In this document: positions 43,883 to 56,215 of the stretch, piece after piece
Layout of the letters: each line of letters begins with the position of its first letter
Position numbering within the stretch: position 1 is the first letter of the stretch
From: Biomphalaria glabrata
Lineage: Eukaryota; Mollusca; Gastropoda; Planorbidae
Direction: 5' to 3'
Assembly (NCBI RefSeq): GCF_947242115.1
Contig: NC_074718.1
Location: 46,708,199-46,772,198 of the forward strand
Length of the DNA stretch: 64,000 bases
The notes under the pieces: model-generated
The model's database searches: none
What the model saw: the letters and a program-made list of their open reading frames with translations, nothing else
What the model was told of the DNA's origin: nothing
Program-made: the position numbers and the translations under genes

Positions 43883-44400
43883 CTGGTGATACAATAAGAT
43901 TCAAATTAGGAACATTTGTAATCAATACATACATTTTTGAGATAAAATATATTAAATCATCAAATACTGAATTACAAAATAAATTAACAAAAAGAGTTAA
44001 AAAATGATGGGTGAACTGTTACCATGATTGTCCAGAGTTTCATACCCTGCCATCCTAAAGAAGATTTGGGGTAGGATGTAATAATAATGAAGGAATACCC
44101 AAATGTTGTTTTTTTTTAATTGAAAATCATTTTTTATTCTGCTTGAACTATAATATATCATGGGCATTTTTTAATTGTCTTGAGCTTTGCTAATACCAGC
44201 AAGTGTTTATTTTGATTTCTTTATTACAGTAGCTTTCTTGTATACACAACTTTTGATGTTTTATTAGTTTTTCCTTTCCACTTTGATGTTTGTGCTCTGG
44301 ACTCTTGATCTGGTTGTTGACTGAATCAATCATGTCCCAATGTAGTCCAATTAACCTAAATTGACTGTATTAGTGATATTGATAACTAATAAATTTAATA
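43883..44400. other. No gene seen
   Basis: AT-rich intergenic or intronic DNA. Confidence 0.5.
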
Positions 44401-44404
44401 TTGT

Positions 44405-46005
44405 CTGTGGCATTTTACGTCTCGAGAGACGATCTTTTCCCTTTGCAACTTCTTGTGTGACTAAAGAGGCCAATCCTTGATACACAGCTGCGATCGCAGG
44501 TTGGGCATATATAATCACCAGGCGCCATTGCATTTTCACCCTTCTTTCTGCTTCTGTTGTGTATGACATCTGCAATCTGTGACCCTTCCTTTATGCTCTC
44601 TCTCCATGTGGATCTGTCCAGTGCCACCTCTTCCCAGTTGCCAGTGTCGATTTTGAAGAGCTTCGTGTCACGTTTGCATACATCCGTATAAAGTAAAAGT
44701 GGGCGACCAGCGGCTCTCCTGCCTTCTATTAGATCGCCATACAGGATGTCCTGTGGAAGTCGACCTACTGGCATTCTACGAACGTGGCCAAGCCAGCCAA
44801 GGCGTCTGCTGCTGATAACAGAGCGGATGTCCTGGCATCCTGCTCTATGTAGCACTTCCTCATTGGTTATCTTATCTTGCCACCTTATTTTAAAGATCCG
44901 CCTTAGGCATCGGAGGTGGAAGACATTCAGCTTTTTTTTCCTGCCATGAGTAGGTTGACCATGTTTCACTTCCGTACAGCAAGGTGCTCAACACACAGGT
45001 CCGGTAGACTAGGGCTTTAGTACTGCTAGTCAGCAATATGTTGTCCCAGACTCTTTTCTGCAACCGTGACATGGTGGCCATTGCCTTGGCTATCCTGTTG
45101 TTTATGTCTTTATCCAGTAGAGTGTTGTTGGATATGATGGAGCCAAGGTAACAAAAGTGATCAACAATTTCTAGTGGTTGGCCATTAATGCTTACTTGAG
45201 GTGCAGTGTTTGTGTTTTGGACAAGTATCTTAGTCTTGCTTTGACTGATGTTTAAGCCGAACTTCTGGCAAGCAGCAGATAGTTTGTCAACCATGGACTG
45301 TAGCTGAATATCAGAATCAGCCACAATAGCTGCATCATCCTGCATCAACAGGAGTTCCCTGACGAGTAGCTTCCTAACCTTGGTTTTTGCCCGCAGCCTT
45401 GATACATTAGTTTTCCAGAGGATCTTGTATGGAGAAACACACCTTCGTTTATGTCGCTGTACGCATAATGCAGTAGACAGGAGAAGAATATGCCAAACAG
45501 AGTAGGTGCGAGCACACATCCCTGCTTGACACCACTGCAAACCTCAAAAGGTGCTGATTGGGCTCCATTGAATTTGACAGTACATTTAGTTTCCTCGTGA
45601 AAACACTCAATTAACTTCAGTAGTTTGGGAGGGCAACCTATTTTCCTCAGGAGTTTGAAAAGGCCACTTCTGCTGACCATGTCAAAAGCTTTAGTCAAAT
45701 CAACAAAAACAATGTAAAGGGGTCTGTCTCTCCCTCTGAATTTCTCCTGCAGTAGTCGTAGAGAAGATATCATGTCTATAGTGGATCTACCGCTCCTGAA
45801 TCCACACTGAGACTCTGGGTAGACTCTAGAAGCTATCACCTGCAGCCTGGATAGTGCCACTCTAGCAAAGATTTTGCCCACTATACTGAGGAGAAAGATA
45901 CCCCTATAGTTGTTGCAGTCACTCCGATCCCCTTTGTTCTTGTATATTGTGACTATAGTTGCGTCACGCATGTCCTGTGGGACATGACCTGTTTCCCAAC
46001 AGCGG
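44405..46005 (-). mobile_element. RTE-like LINE, 5'-truncated, RT plus C-terminal zinc finger
   Basis: On the minus strand: VTIYKNKGDRSDCNNYRGI, GFRSGRSTIDMISSLRLLQEK, FVDLTKAFDMVSR, GVKQGCVLAPTLFGI, DDAAIVADS, FCYLGSIISNN, STLLYGSETW, LNVFHLRCLRRIFKIRWQDK, LGWLGHVRRMP, then a C-terminal finger CPTCDRSCVSRIGLFSHTRSC. This is the order of the RTE-like group often annotated as endonuclease-reverse transcriptase (CFDP2-like). Frames shift near 45.45 and 44.93 kb, and the residue before the catalytic DD is Gln (MQDD instead of FADD). The endonuclease is missing. A short stem-loop (CGTCT-CGAG-AGACG) sits at the stop. Confidence 0.88.
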
Positions 46006-47518
46006 CAGATTTAATATTAGAGGAATAGAAAAGTACCAGACATAACGTATTGGCTATGGGTTAGTAGCACTTTTTCATAGCAAAATTTTAGGGGCACAGA
46101 CAGAAATACAAGTTAAAAAGTGATTTAGCTAAGAAAAAAAAGTCAAGTTTATAACATATGTATATTTTAAAAAATGCTATTTTCTCATTGGGCTAGAGCA
46201 AACTTTTATTACTAGATTACAGTGATGTTTTGTTAGTGAGTTATGAAGATGTTTTTTTTAATGATTAACGCAACGTTATTGTATGGAGGTTTTGTAAATA
46301 AAGAACTTACAGAGCATATAAAAACCATTAAGTTTTATGTTCAGCATATGAGGTTCTTTTTCTTTTGTTACTAAATCTCCAATTCATGCATCTGGACATT
46401 GTATCTTCATTTTGTTCCTTTGTTTACAATAAACAACTGTCAATGAATGACTGGTTCAACAATCTGTAGAAAAGAATAAGTCTAATGAAAGGAAATGGCA
46501 TTTCAATATTCAAGATCATGTCTTAAAACCCTGAAATGTGACTATTAGTTAAAGTAAATACAAATGATATCCATCTTATTCATGGTTGTGTAAACAATGA
46601 AATATTAGAATATTAGAAAAAAGAGCTGCATTTATCTTTTTCTCTATTTTTTTAATGAATTTTCTAAACACATGAATGTTGGTAAGGTTCACAGTTTAAT
46701 CCCCTACAGTAAAACAAGATAATTAATTCTAAAACTTATTAAAAAACATTTTATCAAAAACAAAATTTCTAAGGGAAAAAAAGTAAATGTTTCCAAATTA
46801 AATAATTGATATCTCCATCTCAGTGGTGCTTAAAGTCACAATGTCAAATTTTTTGATGGTATACAAACATAAGAATTCATTATTTTTACAAACTTCACAT
46901 GTTGCAACTTAAACATCCAGACAACAAAAGAAAATGAAATATATGATATACACTATCAAGTGTAATAAAGTCCACTGTTCATCTTGACCGAGTTATTTAG
47001 TGTTTTTATATAAAAGCTGAACCCAGGGACAATTAAACTTGATGAGAAACCAATGTAGTTTCTAAAGAACTAGATTTAATAGAAAGCTGTAACATATATT
47101 TGTGAGCTCATTTTTCCTAAACTAAATGTTGTGCTCAGAGGACAAAGATTTTCATCTGTTAATGATGTCATCATCATGTTTGTAAATAATATTTTTTTAA
47201 GCAGAAAGATGATTAATTTTACACTATAAAGTTAACAGTATTCATAAAATTGAACACAAACAAAATAATTATTAATGAATGAAAGTATTTGTTTAAATCA
47301 TGTATGCTTTAACACGATTGGGACTCAATGTTGTTAATACTTGTTATATTTGAGTTACATTCCTTTGTAATTGTTAGTTATGTGTCCTTTGTTGCGCACA
47401 AGCAGTATGATGTATGAATTAAATGTCTATGTCCCCACCCTTTGTGACAACTGTCAGAATATTTAATCCAATAACTATTTATTGAGTTGAAATATGAGAA
47501 AATGAGAATTTCAAAGTG
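46006..47518. other. No gene seen
   Basis: About 1.5 kb of AT-rich DNA with short A/T runs and no recognised repeat. Confidence 0.55.
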
Positions 47519-47531
47519 TAAGTAATGCATA

Positions 47532-47812
47532 GTAAAGAGAAAGTAAAGTTCCTCTTTCAGACCATAGGCATAGGCATAGGGTAGATGATGTTAAGATCAT
47601 CTGTTTCTTTGGCCAATGGTTAACAAGCAGGGTGTCATGTGGCCAGCACAACAACAAACCGCCTTTACTTTCCCCAACTAAAGTCAGATGCCCATTAGAG
47701 TAGGGGCACCCTAAAAATCATGAAGCTCAAAATACCAGTTTTAACAGAGATTCAAACCCAGGACCTCAGGTTTGGAAGCCATGCGCTTAACCACTCAGTC
47801 ACCACACCCCCC
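47532..47812 (-). repeat. SINE family 1, full-length copy
   Basis: On the minus strand the head GGTGACTGAGTGGTTAAGCG (A box) and GGGTTTGAATCTC (B box) is followed by CTAATGGGCATCTGAC, GGGGAAAGTAAAGGCGG and GAGGAACTTTAC. The 13-bp direct repeat TAAGTAATGCATA flanks it (47519-47531 and 47813-47825). Confidence 0.9.
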
Positions 47813-47825
47813 TAAGTAATGCATA

Positions 47826-48802
47826 TTGATATGAAATAATTTAAAGTTGAACAATTATCTCAAGTGTTTGATTACAAAATTAGACAAAAATTAAAGTCTG
47901 CTTTTCAAACTAGTCAAAACAAATGCAGTCTGGTAGGTGGGGAACAGAAAGTGGTAGCTACTTCATTTTACCACTATTGGTACACACTATAGTCTATGTA
48001 TCTTATCTTATCTTTTGATAAGAATCTCAACTGCATTTTTAATTGCACATCAAAATTAATCAAATTATGTCTGTAGACATCTAGAGCATTTTTCACCACC
48101 TACCACGGTAATTTATTAGCCCCATCACGAACCATGCAAGGATAAATATCTACATCATGCATGGCAGCATGTGTCATGATGATAGATCTATGATTGTAGG
48201 TCTACTATCAAATTTAACGAGTAACAACATGATCTGCTATGGCTATATTTTAGATCAATTGAGATTTGAGATGCCAAAACATGGTAATGACCTGGTTTAT
48301 TATTGATTATTGTGTTATCTTGAACTTCGCCGAGTGCAAAAGAAACGAAGCTGCATCGCATCAGTCGAGAGAAAGAAGAAGAAAGCTAACGTAGGACAGA
48401 TGCATATGTGGTGGGTTTGGCACAGAAGACAACTAAATTCTAATGATGAAAGGAACTCGTAGGACGATTCCTAACTGTTTATTATACATTTAAGACCTGC
48501 CAAAGGCAAACATAAAACATAATAACAATAATGAGCATTAACTAAAAATAATTAATAAGCAGTAAATGGTTAGACCACGTTGTAGACACAACATCAAAGT
48601 CTAAATACTAAATCTTAACAAAAAACGAAAAGAAAATCATATAGTGTAAACCAACCATCTCGTCTTATACAAACACAAGAGAGATATGGAACACCCGAAA
48701 CATTACAAAAAATAAAAGACATTAACAATTAAATAGAACAACTGGTTCATAAAAGCCAGTATCTACACACTGGTTGTAGAATTAGATTAACAAGATGGAC
48801 AT
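47826..48802. other. No gene seen; possible LINE tail near 48.33-48.39 kb
   Basis: Mostly unique AT-rich DNA. GAAAGAAGAAGAAAGC at 48.37 kb resembles the GAA-type tails of the I-clade LINEs but the preceding text is too short to assign. Confidence 0.4.
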
Positions 48803-48806
48803 TTAA

Positions 48807-50736
48807 CTCTTTGACTGCTGTGTTTTTTTTTTCATAAAAATGCTACTTTTTTTAAAAAAATAAGAAAATGTTCCAAACATGGCTAAAACAAAAATTTATT
48901 GTTTAAGTACCAATAATGCTATAGTAACATATTTGGTATCAAAGTAAAGGTAAATGAATGGAGAATGTGAAAATGTAAACATCTTTCTATTTAAATATAA
49001 GATACAAATTATAATCTAAATAATATGACACTCAGAAAAAAAAATGGATGCCAACTTTAGAACTTTTGAGACCTAAATTTAGATTTTGTTCTTTGTATTA
49101 CTGTTGAAACAGCATATTTAGACTATTTACAGCATTTTCAAAAAGAAATCTGATAAAAAAGTCAATAAAAGATGATGAATCATTGATTATATTATTATTT
49201 TTACCTGTTTTTTTTAGTCTGAAAAAAAGTGAAAATTATTGCGCTTTTCATTACTACCAATAACAATAGATACCAGTACTAAATCTATCAACCAAATGCA
49301 CTCAAATATTATGTACATTTGAATCAATGGGATATAGATCTAGATTTGTCTTCTTTTTATTTGCCTAGAACATCTTTTATTCTAATACTAGACCAGTGCA
49401 AGACATAGGCTAGCGAGAGATCAAAGCCTAAATCTCTAACTAGATGAAGGACAATAAAAATCCTAATTCATTTTACCTAAGATATAGACATCTAATAGAT
49501 CATTATTACTGTTCCTTTGTGATAAATTATGGATTTAGAATAGTTTTATACTTTACTTTTATTTAGTAGTAAACCTTTTGGAGTGCAACTTGAACCAGTA
49601 TTGTGATGGTGATGATTTTTACCAAAAAGCAATACTAAAAAAAATTGCTAGAAAATATACCAAGAAAAGGCCTAGCATGGTGGATGAATATTGGATTTAG
49701 ATCTGCCATTTCTGTTGTTTTCATTTATCTTAGGCTTAGTTCTATAGGAATCTACAAAGGTGTAAAGATAAAAGCATAGATCTAGTCAACCTTGATCTAC
49801 ATTCAGGACCTAGCCCTATAGTCTAAGGCTAAGGCCTAAGCAAGGCAATACTAGATCTAAGTCTAAATGCTAATAATGTCCAAGTCTGCTTCATCCTATG
49901 CTAAATCTTGATCAAGATCTTCATTATTACAATTCATAGAAGTATAAATAAAACAATAAAGCTTCTTCAGTAGTAAACATTGTGGGTGTGTCTTGGACAA
50001 GCATAGCCATGATGTTGTAGATTTTTACAGATAAAGAATACTAAAAAAAAAAAAAAGAAAATGGGGAAAAAATGCCCACAGTCCAGTGGATGATTATTTG
50101 ATGTAGATCTACCATTTCCTTTCTTTTTATTTACCATAAGCTTAGATTGGCTTAGATCTAGAGATATATCTAGATTGACTAGATCTAGAGTCCAAGTCTA
50201 TAGATAAAAGTATCATAAAAGCTTAGATCTAGTCAATCTCGATCTACAGACTACACCTGACCTACTGACAATAATAGATTTAGATCTAGTATCTAGATCT
50301 AAATACTAATAATATAGATATAAAAATATAAATACGCTAAATTTAGACCTACCTGGATCTAATCTATATATCTAGATCAAATTCTTCATTATTACTATTT
50401 ATTTGTGATAAATTTTAGAATAATTATAAAGTTTCTTCAGTAGTCAACATTGTGGGTGTGTCTTGGAATAGCGTAGTCATGGCGACGTTTTTTTACATTG
50501 TAAAAAAAGTAATAAATAAATGTCTAAATAAAGCCGAAAGCTTCTCATTTCTATGTAAACAAAGGATGAAGAACTCTTTTATAAAGTAAAAATAGTTCCA
50601 CTGTTGTTAGTTAAAAATTTTAATTTAAAAATGCAACGAAACAAAGGTAGGGTAAGAACGTCTATTATGGGATAGACGTTCCGTGCGTTTAGGGCGGACA
50701 GACCGTCTATGGGATAGACGCTCCGCACTCATTGAG
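48807..50736. mobile_element. Probable non-autonomous TTAA-flanked (piggyBac-like) element
   Basis: TTAA at 48803-48806 and 50737-50740 flanks imperfect inverted ends, CTCTTTGACTGCTG on the left and CTCAATGAGTGCGG (reverse complement) on the right. TTAA targets and CCCTTT-like ends are typical of piggyBac. Near the right end GGGATAGACG occurs twice in a short repeat. The interior has two diverged tandem blocks (about 49.55-50.0 and 50.0-50.48 kb) sharing CATTGTGGGTGTGTCTTGGA and TAGATCTGCCATTTC. No transposase is seen. Chance TTAA flanks remain possible. Confidence 0.5.
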
Positions 50737-50740
50737 TTAA

Positions 50741-52365
50741 CATTCTATATGGGATCTAATTCGTATGGTATACTTAAGTCTAAAGGTACCCTAACCCTAA
50801 CAAATGGAAACATTTACATGCTGGTTTTCTAAAAATAACGATAGTCCAACAACATGGACGAAATCCGGGGGTAGCGATATTCTATGTTACACTATGTTAT
50901 GTAGACTACTAAATAAAATTACAATATAACATAAAAAAGTAAAATGTAATTACCTGCAGCCATACATAAACACATGGTGTAGAACCAGACACAAACAGGG
51001 AGTGGAGACGACGTAGGTCCAGTAACATACGGGAGATGCCGGTCGAATCAACAGTGACCATGTTGGTCTGCCTTGTCATGCGCGGACACAAGGTGCCATT
51101 TAGGGGGAAGGGTCACGTGGATATCGGGGTGGCCGGTGTTTCCTGATAAGATATCCACTCCACTACACATATATAGATCTATACATGCACGAACTGTGTC
51201 AAACTCTGCCACTCCAGAATATAAGGCTTAATCAGTCACACAAAATTCTGCCCCATCTCAAAACGAAATCAAAGCCAGTGACTCACCTGTCTTCCCGACT
51301 CATTGTCTTCCGAGACATGAGGAGCCATATTTAGATTCTAGATCTAGAATCTAATTATAACTTAAGATGCACGTGATTTGTTGGAGACACGGGGAAAAAG
51401 TTTGACCTAGATCTACTTTTAGTGAAAGCAAACGTGTACCTAGATCTAAATCTAGATCTAGATACTTAATATAGAGCGGCTCATTTTGCTGTTTCAATCA
51501 ATTAATTTTGTGTGTGTAGGCCTATAAATTAGCGTGCTTCTAAAAAAAAATAAAAAATTAGCGTGCTTCGTATTTTGGATACTTCAAAAATATTGGATTT
51601 TTGTTGATATAGATCTAGATCTAGCCGATTCTAGCCATTATACTTTATATGCCTACCTTAATAACATGGATTTTTTGGAACAGTTTGGATTATTTAATAC
51701 GCAAAGGTAAGGCACTTTTTTTAAAAAGAAGAAAATAGATTACCCGACAAAATGATACATGATAATCTGATGATGATACTGATAGTACTTTAATTTAGTA
51801 ACATAATAAATGATAGATGAATAGATCTAAGATTCTAAGAGATGTACCATTAGTTTAGTATTACTAGTATTAGTAATATGAGTATGGCAATGAATCTCAG
51901 TGTACACTGACTACGTTGATATGTTCCCATTCCATGTTATCATGATCAGAATACCCCTTCTTTTCTGTGTTTTTTAAAATTATAATAAACGTACCTCATT
52001 TTAACGAACAATCTAACACTTTTTTTTTAAAGCCCGTCAGCCTCTCTTAGATTGAAAGTGCATGACCCTCTCTCTCTCTCTGTTTTGCTCAATGGAACAA
52101 TTTTTTTTTTACCTGCGCATTGTAATTTCTCCCACTCATTAAACTTTTGACTTGATTTGGAAAGATCAGTTTCATATATAATGGGCCTCCGACACATACA
52201 CGCTCTCATATTTTGGGCTCGTTAATTTTAGTAGCACTTATTTAGGCCTACTTATCTGCTGCTCACCCCCACCACCAACAAAATGTTGGTCCTTCGTACA
52301 CATTCCCTTTCCCATTTCTTTATTTCACTTGATATTTTGTTTTCTAAATAAAATGTTTGTTTGTA
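50741..52365. other. No gene seen; AGATCTAG-rich DNA
   Basis: The stretch contains many TAGATCTAG and CTAGATCTA strings, especially 51.34-51.62 kb, and a (TC)n run near 52.07 kb. No coding signal. Confidence 0.6.
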
Positions 52366-52369
52366 AAAT

Positions 52370-52530
52370 GTTTTACATGTTTCGGATGTTCCTTCAGAGT
52401 TGAAGATAGTTTACTTCCTAGTCCAAACCTCCCTCAGGACGACGGAGATTGGGAGCGGATTTGAACCCTCGACCATCGATAAATCCGAACGACAGTCCAG
52501 CGCGCAAACCGCACGACCAGGCAGCCATTC
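52370..52530 (-). repeat. SINE family 2, fuller copy
   Basis: On the minus strand: TGGCTGCCTGGTCGTGCGGT (A-box region), GAGGGTTCAAATCC (B box), then CCGTCGTCCTGAGGGAGG, TTTGGACTAGGAAGTAAACT, CAACTCTGAAGGAACATCC and GAAACATGTAAAACA. This is a tRNA-derived SINE body. Another weak piece (TGGGCTTGAACCGTGACC) follows near 52.70 kb. Confidence 0.8.
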
Positions 52531-52810
52531 AAAAAGCAATATCAATTCGGTTTTATTCATTGTAATCGTTTATTTGACCCCATTTGAATGTAGCGAAATG
52601 ACAATAGATCTAGATTATTACTCAGCACTGGCTGCCTAAACATCGTTTCCATCCTTACGCAGTGTAACGCAGGATGGTTGGGAATGGAGACAGGCTGGGC
52701 TTGAACCGTGACCTCCGTGCCGCTTGAACCCGGAACCAATAAAACCAACAAAAATCTATTCTTTATCCGATAACGTTTATTACTCACAGAGTCGCCTCTT
52801 CTGTCTAGAG

Positions 52811-54669
52811 CAGGCATGTCAAACTCGGCGTTCGGAGGCCGCATACCACTTTGCGTGCGGCCCGCTTAGCCACCTAAAAATTATCGAAATAATGTTAAAC
52901 TGTTACGCTGGAAAATAAGAGATGACAAGCTACTTGAATTGAAAAATAGTATTTGTTAAACTGAACAACGAGAGTGAGTTGCAGTGAAAGCAATTTAAGC
53001 TACGATTTGTCAAATTTAATTGCAAGCCATAGTACAACATTTAGTGAATGTGATTGTATGAAGGAGTGTCGTTAAAGCCGAAGTAATTTGTCCAGAAAAG
53101 GTGAAAGCATTCACAGAAATAGCGTTAACTAGGAGCACTGTGGCAGATAGAATAAATGACATGTCAGTCAGATTGCGTGAACAATTAAAGATTTTGAATT
53201 ATTTTTATTGGCTCTCCATGAGTCAACTGATGTAACGGGTGTAGCACAGTTGGTTATATTCATAAGGCCTGTGACAGCGTAAGACGCAATCATCTTCTTT
53301 TTTGAAGTAACGTCTGTATTATATAAGATAAGACAGGAATTTTGAGATACATGAGGTGCTACTTTAGCTCTGTTCTATGCATAACACCACAACAAGCGCG
53401 GATGTTTTGAGAAATAACAGGGATTGATATGACAGTACAATTTACTTGCTAGCTAGTCTAACAACGAATGGGGCACCAAACATGAAATGAAATGGTTTCG
53501 ATGCAAAGTTACTTGCAAAAAAAAAAAAAAAAAGAGAGACTGGTGCTAAGTTTAAATGTCCTCATTTTCAGTGCATCATTCACCAAAAAACATTCAGCGC
53601 AAAGAAATTAAAGTTCCAACATGTCATAAGACCGGTTTCAGTCACTCTTAATTTTATTCATGCCCGTAGTTTAAATCATCGCCGATTTTCAATGTTTCTG
53701 GATGGCATGGGACACGAATTGGATTGTGTTCTCAACTACACAGAAGTCCACTGGCTCTCATGTCATAAAGTATTGAAGAGATTTTTTTTTGCACTGCGTG
53801 AGGAAATTGTATAGTTTCTGAACATGAAAGGTGAACCTGTTGAACATTTTCAAACTGACTAATGGGTCACAACTGCGTGTAATCATGTGAAGTGCTTACT
53901 AGCAAAATTACGACTGTGGATAAACCAAATATGAAGAGGAAATCTTGTTCACTTCTCAACGTGTCAGGAACTAAACAGATTAAATACGGCTACAACATTT
54001 GGTAAATATGTCTTACACCTGGAATCGTTAGTAGATGCTTTCAATGACCGTTTTCGTGACTTCGTTCCGTACGAGCAAGAATTTTCGTTGTTTGTATCTC
54101 CATTTTCATTTGATTCTGAAATTGCTGCTGGTAATGTGCAACTAGAGCTGATAGAATAGCAGATTCTTTGTTGAAATCGAAGTATATAGAATTGGCTGTG
54201 CCAAACTTTTACAGTTATTTACCCTGAACGGTATGTTGAATTGCGGAAATTTGCAGCCAGAATTCTTGCTGTTTGCAAGCACTTATCTCTGTGAGCAGTT
54301 CTTTGCCATAATGAAAGCTACAAAAGCACCTCACCGTTTGAGATTATCTCATCAATATTTGTCATCAGTGATGAAATTATCAGTAAAAAAAAAAAATTCA
54401 ACATGACATTAATAAGCTTGTATCCTATAAAAGATGTCAAGCATCAGAACATAGAAAATAATGCGTAATCATATTTTTAATTATCAAATAGTACTACACA
54501 TTTAGCTGTCTAAGGGACAGGTATGCCATTAATTATTGTATTCCATTGTATTGTTTCTAATTTACATAAAACTAGTAGGCTGTTTTGCTGTTTTGTTTTT
54601 GGCTGTGGCCCCTCAGGTCATAGTAAGTTTTTATGCGGCCCATACACCTTAATGAGTTTGACATGCTTG
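52811..54669 (+). mobile_element. hAT transposon with both ends and decayed GTF2IRD2-type transposase
   Basis: Ends CAGGCATGTCAAACTC and GAGTTTGACATGCTTG (one mismatch as inverted repeats) are flanked by the 8-bp duplication GTCTAGAG (52803-52810 and 54670-54677). The plus-strand interior carries transposase text across broken frames: EVICPEKVKAFTEIALTRST, VADRINDMSVRLREQLK, LTTNGAPNM, QCIIHQKTFSAKKLKFQHV, VNFIHARSLNHRRF-like words and YTEVHWLSCHKVLKRFFFAL. This is the transposase family from which vertebrate GTF2IRD2 and SCAND3-like proteins derive. A short repeat (about 53.27-53.33 kb) and an A-run near 53.52 kb lie inside. Many stops and frame changes: an inactive copy. Confidence 0.9.
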
Positions 54670-54677
54670 GTCTAGAG

Positions 54678-55425
54678 TCTAGAGGATCTAATCTATTCAA
54701 GAGCTATTTGAGATGTTAACTTTAGTTAAGAGTATTCGGTTAAATGTGTACACAAAAGAGCGGGGGTAGATATATAGCCTAATAGAGGAAGACCACAAAG
54801 AGGTTTAGTAGCGTTGCAAGGTAGCCTACGAGTGGGCCCAGGTATAAAAATATCTTGGTTGTCACCGCCTCCCCCAATAAGACGAATGTAGTGTGTGACA
54901 AAAAAATTGAATGTATTGGTGCATTTACCAAAAGACATTTTAATGCAGTAGCAGTGTAGCCCCTTTTTTAAGATAAGGTAAGATAATTTTATTGATCCAA
55001 TCAAATGTAAATGTAAATTCAGTTTGACTACAATTGACAACCTCAGCGTAACTACTTTACAAAAACAAAATGGATGAAAAATTCGAACAACATTCACTCA
55101 TGAAACACATACACATTCACAACCAGCGCTTTATGAGTTTGACTTCTATGTACTTTAAAATAAGTAGGGCTAATTATATCAATTACGTTTGTTTCAATTA
55201 GGATTCCAGCAAGTAATAGTGTCTTTAAAGTCATGTTTGTACAATTTCTTAACAGAATTAAACGACTTAAAAAATGTTTCAAATGAATAAAGAAATGTTT
55301 TATGACTTCTATGTCCCAGTATACACATTTACATTTCTAAAACACTTCTAGGTGTAAAACTGTTAAACATTGCTACAAACTAGTATCTGATTCGACGTTC
55401 ATTATTTTAACAGTAATTAAATCTA
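54678..55425. other. No gene seen
   Basis: AT-rich DNA; short frames only. Confidence 0.5.
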
Positions 55426-55429
55426 ACAT

Positions 55430-56060
55430 TAATCTAATAACATTTTTCTGGCCTTCTTATAAGAAATGTCAGTAGCTAGTGCTTTTGTCTGTTTCTCACC
55501 AAGTGAAGCCAACCTGCTCTTTGTCATACAAATTTGTAAATAACTTTTGTTCAATCGAAATGAAACTGGGCTTTTAAAGACGAAAACGTTTTGACATTTT
55601 TGATGCCCATGAAATCTGTCGCGTAATTCAGAAACAATGACATCAATAGTTCGTTTGGATATGTTGATGTTGATACGAATCTTGGAATTTTTTCTTCTTG
55701 TAATTAGTGGCAGGCTCATCAAATTGTCTTTTAACCTTCTGCAATTGTGTAGAGCAAAAAAAAAATATTATTAACAGCCCAGCTACTTCAGCAGCCTCTT
55801 TTTTTTTACACTCTGAAAGTCATTTTTTAATAATTTACTTCAGTCAAGAGCCTCTTGAGTTGACTATCTGATGTATGTATTTCTCGCTGCTCGCTATCCA
55901 ACATTTTTGACACAACATTGATTGCTCTTACAATATTGTACTAGACAATAGGCAGAACAAGATTATAGAATGTTTCTTGTTGTCCTCAAAGTGCTGCAGC
56001 TCGTTAAGTACAAGTTCTTTATTTATCAAACACAGCTGAAAGTCAGTTAAGATCTTTCAA
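55430..56060 (-). mobile_element. hAT transposase remnant, ZMYM1 / p52rIPK-like
   Basis: On the minus strand, across broken frames: TFYNLVLPIV, YNIVRAINVVSKMLDSEQRE, LKRLLTE, NIFFAL-like text, then RRKNSKIRININ, RTIDVIVSELRDRFHGHQKC. The order fits the middle of ZMYM1-like hAT transposases, where a catalytic-domain stretch of the form FQINIVSK-MQS is followed by a variable region and D-VV-EL--RF. No ends were found. The identification is by pattern only. Confidence 0.55.
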
Positions 56061-56160
56061 CTATTTGATGTGTAAGTGCTTTTTTAAATTTTATTTTAAA
56101 TACAGGAAAAAAAAAAGAAAAAAATTGAGCTTAAAGAAAATTGAATAATAAGCAAAGAGG

Positions 56161-56215
56161 GGGCGCGACGGCTGAGTGGTTAAGCGCTTGGCTTTCTGGG
56201 TGTCACGTCACGTGT
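56161..56215 (+). repeat. SINE family 1 head fragment
   Basis: GCGACGGCTGAGTGGTTAAG and CGCTTGGCTTTC match the A-box region of the family 1 copies; the body is missing. Confidence 0.65.

Noticed and set aside
44378-44400. Target duplication for the LINE at 44.4-46.0 kb
   Set aside because: No direct repeat could be matched between its two flanks by eye.
48327-48395. Possible LINE tail with GAA repeats
   Set aside because: The preceding text is too short to match any LINE in the window.
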